A stretch of 64,000 nucleotides of DNA from Alitta virens (GCA_932294295.1 OW028579.1:32189250-32253249), one strand, 5' to 3'; numbered from the stretch's first letter, positions 35,116-47,204 are shown. The notes: a model not told the origin generated them from the letters alone. Made by a program: numbers and translations.

Positions 35116-35914
35116 GTCATGCTTTTTCATCATTGATCACAAGCATTAATTGAAATTCTGAATTTCAACTGATTCCTGTTTATTATGCATATTAAAGAGG
35201 GAGGTTGTTTTGATCATGGATGGAACATGCAATATCAATATTAATTCCAGTTGGATTATTTTCAGAAACAACAACGAAATATTGATAATTTATATAAAAT
35301 GAAATAAATATCTAAAATGATTACTCTAAACTAGAGTATATCTATCTATAGATAGTTGTTATAGCTCCATAGACATCTTTATCAAGTCGGAATTTTATTG
35401 GCAACAAGCAAACATTGTTTTATTATCGTTTTTTATTGATTACTAATCAATGAATTATTGATAGTAACATATTATTAGGTTAAGATCTTATAACTAATAT
35501 TTGGTACATATAAGTACATAAAAGATAGCAAATAAAATCACAGATCAAATCACAAATACTAATTACAATATTAATATTAGATTTAAATTTTACAAAAATA
35601 TACACAAATACTGATCAAAATAATAATTTATTATCACAATAAGATTCAAATTAACACAAAAAGATAAGAATGTTCACATGTATAAAAAAAAAACCAATAT
35701 ACAAATATAATCATTGTCTGGTAATTACAATAGAAAATAGAATACAATGTTTTTAATTAATGAAAGCAATTACATCTTTTTGTAATTGTGAATGACAATC
35801 AAGACAATGTCATATTACTGTGTCATCTTTGAACAAACTATGAAATGACAGGTCAAAGAACCCCAATTTAGGCAATTAGGCAATTGACACATGTATTGAG
35901 CATTTGCTGTATTC
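35116..35914. other. unpaired loop of the foldback element
   Basis: AT-rich, no ORF above about 60 codons, and no sign of a transposase. It is unlike the arms. Confidence 0.6.
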
Positions 35915-36659
35915 TCTACACCCATTCTTTGTATCATTCAAAATGCTAATAGCAATTGGCATAACGGTCATGGCAGTTGGCAGAATGAGTAGAAATGAAT
36001 TGCAATAAAGCTCATCCAAACAATGTATATATATCATGGTCAAAAATATTGACCACACCATTCAAGTCATGACCATACACAGAGCACCTGGCCGCCACCA
36101 GAGAACTGCATTCTCAGATGAATATCTCGCTTAATATTTGGTCTATTTTCAATCCGAAAACATGATGGAATCAGTATGAACTATGCTACAATACAGTTTT
36201 AATTTGACGAAAATCGGACTAATATTAGGGGAGCAGCAGCCTTTTAAAGAAGGGCTCAGCCCTTCCTGCATTGATACAGTCAGGGCGCGGACGTCTGCGA
36301 GAGCACCACTGTTTGCCTCCGCCAACCCAGCTACCTTCTCAGACGAATATCTCGCTTAATATTTGGTCTATTTTCAATCCGAAAACGCGTATGGAATCAG
36401 TATGATTTATACTACAATTCAGTCTTGATTTGACGAAAATCGGATTAATATAAATGGAGCAGCAGCCACCGCAAGACAACTGCCTTCTCAGACAAATATC
36501 TCGCTTAATATTCGGGTTTTTTTAAATCCGAAAATACGTATGGAATCAGTATGAGCTATACTGCCATGCAGTCTTTATTTGAGGAAAATCGGACTAATAT
36601 TAGAGGAGCAGCAGCCTTTTAAAGTATATACCTCCCTGCCTACGCTGACGCTGGTAGCA

Positions 36660-36900
36660 AAAAGTCGGCGGGTTACCCGTGAAAGCCGGCGGGTTACCCG
36701 TGAAAGCCGGCGGGTTACCCGTGAAAGCCGCCGGGTTACCCGTGAAAGCCGCCGGGTTACCCGTAGAACCCCTCAACAAGCTGCCAGGGTGAAATTAGGG
36801 ACGAATAATTCGCCGGGTTCTACGGGCCACCCGCCGGCTTCTACGGGCCACCCGCCGGCTTCCACGGGTCACCCGTCGGCTTCCACGTGTTTTTTTTGTA
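36660..36900. repeat. 21-bp GC-rich subterminal repeats, right arm
   Basis: Two runs: CCGGCGGGTTACCCGTGAAAG about five times (36665-36770), and CTTCTACGGGCCACCCGCCG about three times (36810-36890). They are inverse-complement relatives of the left-arm repeats. Confidence 0.85.
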
Positions 36901-36972
36901 GCGATTTCCGCAACTATTACGTAATACTACGGCTTCACTACGGCACAACCGGCCCGTGTGACAGTGGCTTAA

Positions 36973-37563
36973 GCCATTTTTGTAAGATATTTATTATTCC
37001 TAATACTACGAAAAAAATACATAATTACATACCACTGCTAACATTGGCAAGATTAAAGTAATTCATAACCACAGATATTTGGAAACATAACATTATTATC
37101 ATTATTAAAGGCAATAAATATTTTTCGAATTTACCACCTCAAATATATTTATCAATCAATCAATCAATCAATTGTAGTAAGTAACATTTGTGTCATGCCC
37201 AGTTGCTGCATAATATAGGATTAACCAGGGAGACGCATTTAATAATTCATTAAACTATTCCTTAAACGTACACTACACTACCTATGTGTTGTTTCCACTT
37301 GATTTGCCATGACCCTATTCCCTAACCAATCGCAGAAAACACCAAAAAACATCACTTCTGGAAGAGTTCCAACAGTCTCTTTGAGTGGAAAGGAATTGCA
37401 GAAGACTTGATACAAATCCGATATGGGATTTCTGCCACAATACTCAAGTTGGCAGGGCCACAGACATCACAGCTTTAATCAAGAGTGTTTGGTCCATTGC
37501 ACTCGAAAACAACCAAAAGATTGATCAAGACAGGAAATGCAGAATTGGTGAGACAATGTAAGT
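36973..37563. other. unique sequence with a short (ATCA)n run
   Basis: ATCA units lie near 37150-37170. No gene was recognised. Confidence 0.4.
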
Positions 37564-37718
37564 TTACAGCAGATTCACAGATTTGGAAACTTGGAAACTA
37601 AGCAACAGAGGACGTCATGTGAATGCTGGACTGAGGGACTGAATTAGCCAATTGGAGTCCTGGATTCACATGACGTCCCTCTGGAGTTTAGTTTCCAAGT
37701 CTATGAAATCTGCTGTAA
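37564..37718. mobile_element. foldback MITE family G, copy 2
   Basis: Starts TTACAGCAGATTCACAGATT and ends ATGAAATCTGCTGTAA. Inside, GGAAACTAAGC...GGACGTCATGTGAAT pairs with ATTCACATGACGTCC...TAGTTTCC, making a stem of about 60 bp. Confidence 0.75.
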
Positions 37719-37782
37719 TATCCTGGAAACTTCCTATATAGAGACAAACTATTTGGTCTTAATGCAAGTTGCGTCAACAGCA

Positions 37783-38170
37783 GGGTGGGCGGGTAAGACA
37801 GGCTTTACGTACCATATTTTTGCACCAGTAAGGGCTGATCAGGACAGGCAGGTGCCAAGGCAGTGAGGCAAATGATGAAGCCCATATTTTTGCACCAGTA
37901 AGGGCTGATCAGGACAGGCAGGTGCCAAGGCAATGAGGCAAATGATGAAGCGCATATTTCTGCACCAGTAAGGGCTGATCAGGACAGGCAGGTGCCAAGG
38001 CAGTGAGGCAAATGATGAAGCCCATATTTTTGCACCAGTAAGGGCTGATCAGGACAGGCAGGTGCCAAGGCAATGAGGCGGATGATGAAGCAACCTTCCA
38101 ACATGAGCTGGATTTGAACCCAGGTCCAAGTGGTTGGCAGCCTGGGTGCTACCACTGAGCAAACCCCCTG
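37783..38170 (-). mobile_element. SINE-B copy 2 with internal 70-bp unit four times
   Basis: The minus-strand tRNA-like head lies at 38095-38160. The body unit, starting CATATTTTTGCACCAGTAAG on the plus strand, occurs at 37813, 37883, 37953 and 38023 with only a few substitutions. Other SINE-B copies have one unit. Confidence 0.85.
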
Positions 38171-39758
38171 CTTGATTCAATATCAAGGTGCTGTCAGCCC
38201 TGTCCTATATATGCAGACTGTTGTTTTGTCAAATTTCTCAGCAACTAGATGTGGTACACCTTGGATAAATGGTACACAAGCTCCTGTTGCTGAATCTTAA
38301 TATTTTCAATAGCAATGACCTGAAACTTGCAAACTGACAGATTTAAGACCCCATTACATTATCATTCGAACCGAAAGGTATCTGTTAAACGCCTGAAAGA
38401 CCCAACAAAATCCAAACTCCAAAATTACATCACTGCATATTATTTACAATTATAACCCGAAAATGTCAGTGGCATCCCTTACAATTTATAGCAGAATATT
38501 TATAAAATGATGTTGATGTGCATCTTACGACAAATTGCGAGTGTATTTTCGAGGTTATCTATTCTGCATTGCCAAATACTTGTAAAGAGACTAAACCAAA
38601 TTTTCACGCAATTCCGGGTTATCCTGATTGAAAAGAAGGCTAAATTGAGGGTCCTGATTGAGAAATGGTCTTCATTAAGAGCTGACCTCATTAGTGAGGA
38701 GTTTCAAGGTTAAACTGTGGAGTTCACAAGTCTAAGTTGTATGCATGTAAACCAATCAGAACAACATAGCACAGGGAGAAAGTATCTTTCTGAAAGTGTC
38801 TCATATCATATATCAAATGGCAGACAAACAACTTTAAAATACTCAGGGTTTCCTGCTGGCCAGTCTGAGAAACAAAAAGTTAGAAGGATAGAGCATGATA
38901 TTAGTGTAATAATGGTGTATTCTTTAACTTAAATCCTCGTTTTCTTCTCACAAATCTGGTTTATATTATTCTACTTACAGATCTACAAGCGCAAGACTTG
39001 GATTATTTCCCAACCCATGTATTAAATTTTCCAATACATGCATAATAAACCCAATACTCGTTTCAAACTTGCATTGTAAATTGATATGAATCCATGCAGA
39101 GCTGAGCACACTGCCAAAGCATGCCAGGACTGCTCGACCGCCTTCGGCTTTGCAACATGTCAGCTGTACTTACTCAACTGTTAAATAGATTATTGATCCA
39201 AGAAAGGTTTTTGATTGGGTTAGGTCAAGTATCATTGAGGATCTAGACTATCAAAGGCACTAAGCTGTAACAGCATCTCAAGGTCACCCTGCCCACTTAA
39301 TTACATACTGTACCTTATTGTGAGTGACCTTGTAGAACTTACAATAGTGCAGTATGGTAAGTGCTTTTTTATGATTTAAACTAAATCGATAACTGGCAAG
39401 GGTTACCAGGCAAAAACGATTTAATTGTTAAGACGGTCATACAAATCTATGCTACCAAGCTGCATATCATTTTCGAGCAGAAATTTACTTGACCGAATTA
39501 CTTATAAACCTAACCAATAACATATCTTCAATATGTCGTAAGTCTTAATAAACGAGGTATTTTACAGAATATAATTTACAATATGACTAGAGTTTAGAAA
39601 TGGTAACTAGCTGAATTGATTACATATTTAGAGGAGTTTTGATGGGTTTAACCTCACACTATTACAAAATGGCATTGTGATATTTTAATTAAACGATAAC
39701 TTTTTCCTTAAGTCATTAGCTAATGACATACATTTCTTTCACTCCTTGCCCATGGTCG
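38171..39758. other. unique AT-rich sequence, nothing recognised
   Basis: A good acceptor-like TTCTACTTACAG ends near 38980, but no open exon with a donor follows. Confidence 0.35.
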
Positions 39759-39760
39759 TA

Positions 39761-39858
39761 CCCAGATAGCATTCCATATTGGGCCAGTGTCGTTTCTACA
39801 TTGTGTTGACGTCGCCGACATCGTGCCAACATCGATACGATTTGGAATGCTATCTGGG
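39761..39858. mobile_element. MITE family C, copy 5 (98 bp)
   Basis: Starts CCCAGATAGCATTCCATAT and ends TTTGGAATGCTATCTGGG with TA on both sides. Confidence 0.85.
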
Positions 39859-39860
39859 TA

Positions 39861-40229
39861 CAATCTCAGCAGTATCTGAAAATGTCTTACTTTTCCGTTG
39901 CCTTCAAATATGACACTAAAATGTACAGCAGTGGCTATATGAGACCTAATAAAGCACAGGATATCCCAAAGCTAATCCGAAGTGACCTGGGCACCTAGAA
40001 TTATGTCTCTGGTGACCTCTAGCTGTAAAAGGTCACAGGGGATCATATCTCTTGTCTTAGCAAAATGAGGTCAGAGGATCTGGTCTGTGAGCCAAGGGCC
40101 TACACACCAGTCTCTAAGGTTGAATAAATGCCCCTAGGGAAATAACAGTGCAAGGTTGTTGCTACAGTGGTGTAGGTATTATATAAAAGAAGGATAAAAG
40201 TGTATTGTACAGCTGTGATTACTACGCTA
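39861..40229. other. unique sequence, nothing recognised
   Basis: No feature is visible. Confidence 0.4.
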
Positions 40230-40455
40230 AATGGTACTAGTGGACTGTATGGTAAGGAGTCCAACATGGAGTTTCGCCTTGCCCCATATATTTTCCCAAA
40301 TCCCACAAAACCTTTTTTTTATCCTACATAACTCCATGTTGGAAGAAACACCATCCATTATTGCTTACAATCTCCACTCAATACAATATACACTGCAGTC
40401 ATATCCAACGTACACTCCATCCAACCAACATAGCAGCTGTCCAATATACTCTGTT
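40230..40455 (-). mobile_element. dispersed repeat family H, copy 2
   Basis: Reverse complement matches 24605-24801. It also contains a perfect inverted pair, CCAACATGGAGTT (40261-40273) and AACTCCATGTTGG (40330-40342). Confidence 0.65.
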
Positions 40456-40928
40456 GTTATACAAAATACACCCATGAACAATGAAGCATTCTGATTGGCT
40501 CACAACAGCTGAGTGGCAAATGTAGCTCTATAAAACACACTTTTTTAAGGTCGACCTAGTTATATAGTTTCATTGCCCCTTTTATGCACTCATCCTCATA
40601 TAGCCACGAACGCCTTTAACCACAAAAATCTATGGAGCCAATTCTGGTACACACAAACGAAGCTGTCAGCTCTTATATATGTCACGTTTGTCATATACCT
40701 CCTTATTTGCAAATTGTTATCAAAGCAAAAATCCCTCAAAACACCTTTATACTGATGCTTATCAGAACTATGCTGCAACGGTCTGTAATTGTATCAATAC
40801 AATATATATTCAATGCTGCATATCAATGTACAGCTGTATATCCTAAAATGGATGCAGCATTGATGCCATCCTGATTCGAATAACCTCAGATCAGGATCCA
40901 GTTGCAAATAAACATCTTAAACTGATAA
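40456..40928. other. unique sequence, nothing recognised
   Basis: Overlapping short ORFs on both strands have no motif support. Confidence 0.4.
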
Positions 40929-41072
40929 TGCCAAATGTGCCAAGTGCGTTTTCCATGCATTTGGACAAACGCATGGAAAACGCATGGTTTTTGCCTCATT
41001 AACATTAGCTAAAAACCATGTGTTTTCCATACGTTTATCCTTCGCATGGAAAAGGCACGTGGCACATTTGGC
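40929..41072. mobile_element. MITE family D, copy 2
   Basis: Ends are GCCAAATGTGCCAAGTGCG and CACGTGGCACATTTGGC, inverted with few mismatches. The interior is a nested palindrome (CGCATGGAAAACGCATGG against CCATGTGTTTTCCATACG). Confidence 0.85.
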
Positions 41073-41894
41073 CATGTAGTAAACCAGCACTGCATGGTTC
41101 ACTTTAAATGCTAGCGCTATTCACTGTGCACAGCAGCACAGAGTCCTCATACTAACAGAATTTCCGAGCAAGCAAATTTCTCCATGCTGCAACCATGGTG
41201 CAGCAAAGTGATCAGGATTCTGCGATATATCACAAGTCCCAGGGGGGAAATAGATTTACCCCCCTTAAAAAAGCTGTTGGGGGTCAAAGGGTGAATATGG
41301 GACAGGGCTATGTGTCCCCAAGGGGGTTTTAGACTCTATGGAAGATAGACTGCCTGAGACTCTATACAAAGGAGAACTGATTCTGAATTGAAAGCAAATA
41401 CGGCAATATGATAAGCAAGCACTACACTACAATGTCTCATTCAAATCTACAAAATATTGCCTAATACGTACAAAATAGTATAAATATATAGAATTTACAT
41501 GGGAGACAGTATAAAATAAATATGCAATATGCACTGGCAGACAGCCTGAATCAAAGATGTACTGGCAGAGACGGTCTGAGTGCAGTTTATGAAGCATGAG
41601 TGGAATGTTTATGTCTGCTAAATAATTAAAGAGAATTGTAAATTGGACGACGGACCAAAGAGGAAAGCAAATAATGATGATTTACTTTCTAGAAGATGAC
41701 TTTTAGTCGTAATGCATTACGAGATTATCTGTGGACTAATAGACTAGGAAAGGAATACTAAAGTAGTTGAAATGAATGGTTAAAATTATTGGATTATGCA
41801 TTTAGAACAATATTTTCCAGTAAGACTGTAGTGAACCATTATTATTATGCATAGCAGAATTAACAGCAAAATGTGCTGAATTCAAATATGAAGT
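41073..41894. other. unique sequence, nothing recognised
   Basis: C- and G-runs occur near 41240-41290. No gene was recognised. Confidence 0.4.
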
Positions 41895-42050
41895 GCGACT
41901 GGCTTAACGTCACATATTCTTGCACCAGATAGGACTGGTCAGGAAAAGCAGGTGCTAAGGCAATGAGGCGAATGATGAAGCAACCTTCCAACATAAGCTG
42001 GATTCGAACCCAGGACCCAGTGGTTGGCAACCAAGCATGTACCACAAAGT
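41895..42050 (-). mobile_element. SINE-B copy 3
   Basis: Contains TCTTGCACCAGATAGGACTG, AAGGCAATGAGGCGAATGAT and a tRNA-like head at 41995-42040 (minus B box GGGTTCGAATCC). Confidence 0.75.
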
Positions 42051-42295
42051 CTGATTCTTACCACACTAGCAAACTTATCAGTTCCATGTCGACACTGACA
42101 TTTTAGCAGAGACAACCATAAACACATCGTTTCAACACCCAAACCATGTACCAAGATCCATTTCCCATATTTCTCCATTTCACAAGAAACTGTGAACATC
42201 TTGAGCTTCCTAAGAAACACAGCTGCCATAATCTTTCCTGACAACATATGGTTTGGTTTAGTGTATGATCTTTGGTCAAATATGACAAAATATGG

Positions 42296-42412
42296 ATGGT
42301 GGGTGGGTGGTGAGACGGGCTTTCTTTACATATTGTTGCACCAGATAGGGCTGGTCAGGACAGGCAGATCTGTGCTAAGGCAATGAGGTGAATGATGGAG
42401 CAACCTTCCAAC
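42296..42412 (-). mobile_element. SINE-B copy 4, lacking the tRNA-like head
   Basis: The body (TTGTTGCACCAGATAGGGCT, CAATGAGGTGAATGATGGAG) is present and similarity stops at CAACCTTCCAACC, before the head. Confidence 0.7.
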
Positions 42413-43044
42413 CTTATTCTGTTGTCTGCATTTTGACTTTGACTTGAAATCTTGATATAGATAGTGGAAAATAAAAGCAATTCCATATCATGCACGAAGC
42501 TGCTTAATTTTTTGTCACAAAGAATTATTTTGGAAATCTGACACTTTCCATGCAAGCCTCAAATGAACAACAAAGAGTAAACAAGAGACTTAATTGGATT
42601 GAGAATTTGCTTTCCTTTTCAGCTCAACTAAATTTAAACACATATTGAATTTCTAAAAGCAAGCAAAGTCATGGCGACATTAAAAGAGGGATTAAAGATT
42701 CAATTTCATTGAGTTTGTTGAATAAAATGACATTATAATTACATGGGAGACAGTGCTCAACACACTGGACTCAAATCAATTGCAATTAAAATATTGCTAA
42801 TTGCGATTATGATATTGCAAATCAGCTTACTTCCCACAACAAAGTCCTAATTGTCTGCCATTAATTAACTCTAATTTTCTGAAAATCTAAGTCTTGGTTC
42901 ATTAGAAACTCCATTCAAAATAAAGAGAGCTTTCACTCTCATTTTTATTCTATTGTGCCTGAATAAAACTTGCTGACAAATTCCCAAATTTCTGTGATGT
43001 AACTCCGTTGCAGTGATTCACCAGAGTGGTAATATCTTAAAAAT
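42413..43044. other. AT-rich, nothing recognised
   Basis: No feature is visible; AATTAA words are frequent at 42770-42880. Confidence 0.4.
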
Positions 43045-43210
43045 GCAATCAGAGTGGGTGGGTGGATTAGGGCTTTACCTGGTGTATTTCTGCACCTGAT
43101 GGGCTAATTATGACAGGCAAGGACCATGGCAATGAGATGATGGATGAAACAGCCATCCAACTTAGGCTCAGCCGGGAACTGAACCCGGGAACCAGTGGTT
43201 GGTAGCCTAA
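43045..43210 (-). mobile_element. SINE-B copy 5
   Basis: GGGTGGATTAGGGCTTTACC, CTGCACCTGATGGGCTAATT and the minus-strand B box (GGGTTCAGTTCCCGG) are present. The head is cut off near 43208. Confidence 0.75.
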
Positions 43211-44184
43211 AAATATAATCACAATTAAGCATGCTGTTAAAACACTTATATCAAATTTTCGTTTAATTTATTCATATCAGCATAAACTGAAAGTCCTTAA
43301 ACTAATTTAGCAAGACAGACACACTAGACAGACATAGGTTTACAGATAAGAAAGTACATTGTGCATTAAATTCATCCATTTATAGGATTCATGCATGATT
43401 ATATGCCTGTCAATAGCATCTTTTATCAACCATTCATGCATAGGTAATAGTCTTATTGTATGTACGATTTGCGTTTTCATTTCAATTGTATCTGATGTAC
43501 CAGCTGCAAAACGTCTTTCTCTGATTGTGCAACCAACTGGAAACATATTTAAATAAACAAATGGATATTACAAGTCAGGTAATTTTCCTCACATTTTAAA
43601 CTGTATAAACTCATAACAAAGACTTTCTAAACTTTCTAAACTGGGCACCACTATATAATAACTAACAATGTCAAATTGCTCCCAAACTCTTAAATGTTTT
43701 GTTTTTTAAGGTGTGTCCTTCACTCCTTCCATATACTTCCATAATTTCAATAATTTCACAATCTGTCGTGAGAAGTTTGTGGGCTTAATTGTTGCACTGA
43801 CATTTGATATCCAGCCTGAATAATATATGCACATAATTTTGTAATCATCATTTTGTTTAATTGAGCTCTTGTTTAGAAAGTCAGTCACATTTCTTGGAAT
43901 AGGGAGAGGCAAAATGAAATAATGACTGAATCCAATTAAGATGGAACATTAATTAAAAAAAAACAAAGCAATGCCTATAAGTTTATATTGTGGGTCAGAT
44001 ATTCTAGTATAAGAAGCTAAATTTGTGACAATACACTGTCTACATCCCATGGACAGTTAATTATAGTTCAAAGAGTAAGATAGAACCTATAATGTAAATC
44101 ATAAACGTAAATCAGGGTTTACAGTCTGTTATCCCTGAACAGAGGATCAACCGATCCTACAATTACATCCTTGGCAGGCCAATC
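43211..44184. other. AT-rich, nothing recognised
   Basis: Minus ORFs 43340-43546 and 43706-43912 lack motifs and splice context. Confidence 0.4.
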
Positions 44185-44412
44185 TTGAGCCTTTCTCAAC
44201 TCCCTGGGGAGTATTCAGCCTTGAACATGGGGTTAACGTCAGGGGCTTAAGAGCTCACACCAGTTCCATCACTGTCAAGTACCCATTGCACCTGGGTGGG
44301 GTGAGGCAATAGTTGAAGAGGATCTGCCCAACTCATCGATGCCATGATGGGGTTTCGAACACAACCTTGCGGATAGCAGGCGAACACCTTACTATTAGAC
44401 CAAGACATCCTA
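44185..44412 (-). mobile_element. SINE-C copy 2
   Basis: On the minus strand the head reads CTTGGTCTAATAGTAAGGTG with a perfect B box GTTCGAAAC. The body shares AAGAGCTCACACCAGTTCCA and CACCTGGGTGGGGTGAGG (plus-strand sense) with 26885-27145. Confidence 0.75.
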
Positions 44413-44529
44413 TACCCAGCGTTAGATGCCGCTCTGGTGCCACCAGCTTCAAATTACTGTGTCATTCTCATTACTACACCTGTATCTTAATATTTTATTT
44501 GGTTTTTCTTGTCTAAATGTCACTGGTCT

Positions 44530-44735
44530 TCTTCAGCTTATTGTCTAGCTGCTATGGGCAGACGTAATAATGAGTAGATAAGCTTGAAATCCACACCATC
44601 TTACAGAACTATCCCATGAGAGGGGTATGTTACCTGCCTCAGCATAGACACCGAGTACAATTCAGAGTGCCTGGTATGGGCCGAGAATTGAAACCAGGAC
44701 CTTCAGCAGAGCTGGCCAATGTACCATCCGTTTTG
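44530..44735 (-). mobile_element. SINE-A copy, diverged
   Basis: GGGCAGACGTAATAATGAG, CTGCCTCAGCATAGACACCG and GGACCTTCAGCAGAGCTGGC match the minus-strand tail, body and head junction of other copies. Confidence 0.7.
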
Positions 44736-45837
44736 TTAAATTATATTCCTTTATATCCTAAACATTAATCCCTACAACACTATGCTTCAGGGCAACCCTA
44801 ATTTCCTATCTTATAAATTTTTGCTTCAGTTCTCAAGACTGGAGAGAATTTTATGAATATTGCAGGTGCTTTGTATGACAGCAAAAGGAATATGCTAATT
44901 GGAAATCTTATTGCATATTTGCGTTATCAAAGTTACACCTTTGAGAGCGAAAATATAATGGCCCCCAAAAACAATAGACAGTCCCCGGAGGATTTTTTTT
45001 CAAACTTTTGCATTCGTCCGAATCCTTTGAAGGCAAAGTTTATTGCCAGCCAATATACATGAAGCCATTAGTCTTCTTACAACAGAGAGAATGGGATATT
45101 AGCCTAAAACGGAGAGAAAATGTATGCTGGTGCAAAAATATGTCATTCTTTTCTTTAAGAAATAATCAAGGCTTTCAAATGCTTGAGTAATAGAGAGAAC
45201 AACACCCTGCCTTGTGGTACACCATAGCGAAAGGCACCTCCCAGAAAATTGCTTGTTGCATAATGCACGCAGGCCATAAATAACTTGTCTTATAATGTAT
45301 GCAGCAGAAATGAGCAAGTTGCCAGTCATACAAAATGAATAGTTATGAAGCCATCAGAAATACAAGAAGCAGGGCTTAACAAAGATGCATGGTAATACAC
45401 ACCATCACTGGAATAATGTGATGTTCTTCTGGTCCATAATGTTGGATGGCTGTGCATTAACATTTAATATATTTTTCGTACCTCATTCATTATGCTTCTC
45501 TGAGCAATTACGTGATATCGGTCCCTGTACAACAAAGATCACCCAAAAGGAAAGTGCAATACGTACATATATTATCTTTATTCGATTTATCTATTCATTC
45601 CAATTTTCTGGTCAATGTACCACACTGAATAAAGCATGCACATAATAATATTTTACGTTATGTTCAGTACGGTGACCTGAACAATGAATTCTCCAAAATA
45701 TGAAATCATTCAAATGCATATCATTGACGAACATCAACTAAAACAATTTTTATCAAAATAATACAGACATATGCCACCAATTTTAACACTACACAACCAT
45801 CTTACAATAAAAACCACCCATGATTTCCTCAACTGTA
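44736..45837. other. no gene recognised; motif-dense AT-rich block at 44876-44960
   Basis: The block has ATGCTAATT, TTGCATATTTGC, ATCAAAG and CCTTTGA, words like POU and TCF/LEF sites. Enhancer function is speculation without conservation data. A 69-codon ORF overlaps it without support. Confidence 0.3.
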
Positions 45838-46028
45838 TTGGATGGGTGGGTGGATCAGGGCTTTACGGCCTGTATTTCTGCACCTGATGGGCTAATTAAG
45901 ACAGGCAGGTACCATGGCAGTGAGATGAAGGATGAAACAGCCATCCAACTTTTAGGCTCGACTGGGAATCGAACCCAGGACCCAGTGGTTAAAAGACCAG
46001 TGCGCTACCACTGAAGTTGGCCTCCACA
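45838..46028 (-). mobile_element. SINE-B copy 6
   Basis: GGGTGGGTGGATCAGGGCTT, CTGCACCTGATGGGCTAATT and a head with a minus-strand B box (GGGTTCGATTCCC) and A box region TTCAGTGGTAGCGC. Confidence 0.8.
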
Positions 46029-46134
46029 CTCCCCTCAACATTTACCATCAAGGTACAAGGTACATCTGTACCAGCTGTTGTGCCAATGGTAGTCTCAATT
46101 ACATTTTACGGTTTTGTACCAGCAATATGATTTC

Positions 46135-46209
46135 TGAACCCAGGTGAACTTATCACCAGGATTATGGGTTCATCAAACATAATCCTGGTGATAAGTTCAC
46201 CTGGGTTCA
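46135..46209. repeat. perfect 32-bp inverted repeat, 11-bp loop
   Basis: Arm 46135-46166 starts TGAACCCAGGTGAACTTATC; arm 46178-46209 is its exact inverse. The loop GGTTCATCAAA partly repeats after the right arm (GGGTTCATCAAACA), so the hairpin carries a direct repeat at its base. Confidence 0.95.
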
Positions 46210-46215
46210 TCAAAC

Positions 46216-46724
46216 AAACCCAAATAAACCTAACTCCCAGGCCTAAGTAATGCTTTCAGACCCTTGTATTCACAAATATATGGCAGCACACACAATCTAG
46301 GGTTTATGGCTTAGGAGCAAATAGAGCTTATTGGACCAGGGGCAAGTAATCACATCATTTAAGATGTATCTTTTCAATAAAGCCAGAGGTAGTCAGCATT
46401 TACACAGGGTTTCCACACAATATTGGCAAGTATGCTTTATCCCAAGTTTATCACTAGTTTATCACAACTTTAGTCACATTGCTTATGATAAATCTGTAAT
46501 AAACACGTTGGGTAGAGTGATACTATGCTAGTGATATTGTGGCGTATATCACCATAAAGGGGATCAGCAGAATGCGAAAGGCCATATAACCAAGCTTGTG
46601 GCCAAGGAGAATAGGACAGGGGGGTCACTCTCAAGATATAAATACATACAAGTATTCTATTGACATTTATTGCAAAGTAAACCTCATGTTATAGGCCAGC
46701 CAGTGATGTTAGGCACACTGCATA
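46216..46724. other. unique sequence, nothing recognised
   Basis: No feature is visible. Confidence 0.4.
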
Positions 46725-46948
46725 CACTCTTGGTAAAAATGATGGAATATTTAAAATTTCCTTAATTCCACTTAAAATAATATAAAAAAATTCCCTCAGT
46801 CAATGTTTGATGTATCATGTAGTTTATGTGTGTGAAGCATATTTCAAAATATTTCACAGCTTTTCTAGCCATTTAAAGGCATAAAATATAGTCATAAAGT
46901 TTAAGGTCCCTGAAAACTCAAAATATTCCATAATTTTGACCAAGAGTG
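46725..46948. mobile_element. MITE family I, TA target
   Basis: Terminal inverted repeats CACTCTTGGTAAAAATGATG and CATAATTTTGACCAAGAGTG extend about 28 bp into GGAATATTT. TA lies on both sides. The 224-bp element has no ORF and suits a Tc1/mariner-type non-autonomous element. Confidence 0.8.
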
Positions 46949-47204
46949 TACATAGAAATAAAGATGCTTTGAATGCATTTGGATAAACTTCGCAAATAAT
47001 ATATTAATACACATTTTATCAAAATTTCTGGCTGATACACTTCAAGCGTACCATTAATGTCCACATGCTTCCTAGCTTTTTAAAGTATAAAGGCCTTACA
47101 AGCGAGGTGTCGTTATTTCTTATGCTAGCTAAAAATGGAAGCTTACTTATAGAGCCGAAATACATAGCCACAAATCAGCAGGCTGCCTTATGATATGAAT
47201 ATAT

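Larger units (their letters stand above)
34054..36969. mobile_element. 2.9-kb foldback DNA transposon, non-autonomous
   Basis: Terminal repeats start AGCCACTGTCACACGGGCCG and end with the inverse. TAA lies directly outside both ends (34051-34053 and 36970-36972), so the target duplication is TAA. A 3-bp TWA target is typical of PIF/Harbinger elements; that assignment is inferred. Almost the whole element is palindromic: arm 34054 to about 35115 pairs with about 35915 to 36969. Each arm has GC-rich 21-bp subterminal repeats and about three copies of a roughly 130-bp AT-rich repeat containing CTAATATTAGTCCGATTTTC. The loop is about 800 bp of AT-rich DNA. No transposase is present. Confidence 0.85.

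Noticed and set aside
36579..37061. A 160-codon plus ORF
   Set aside because: It runs through the right arm and 21-bp repeats of the foldback element and past its end; no domain.
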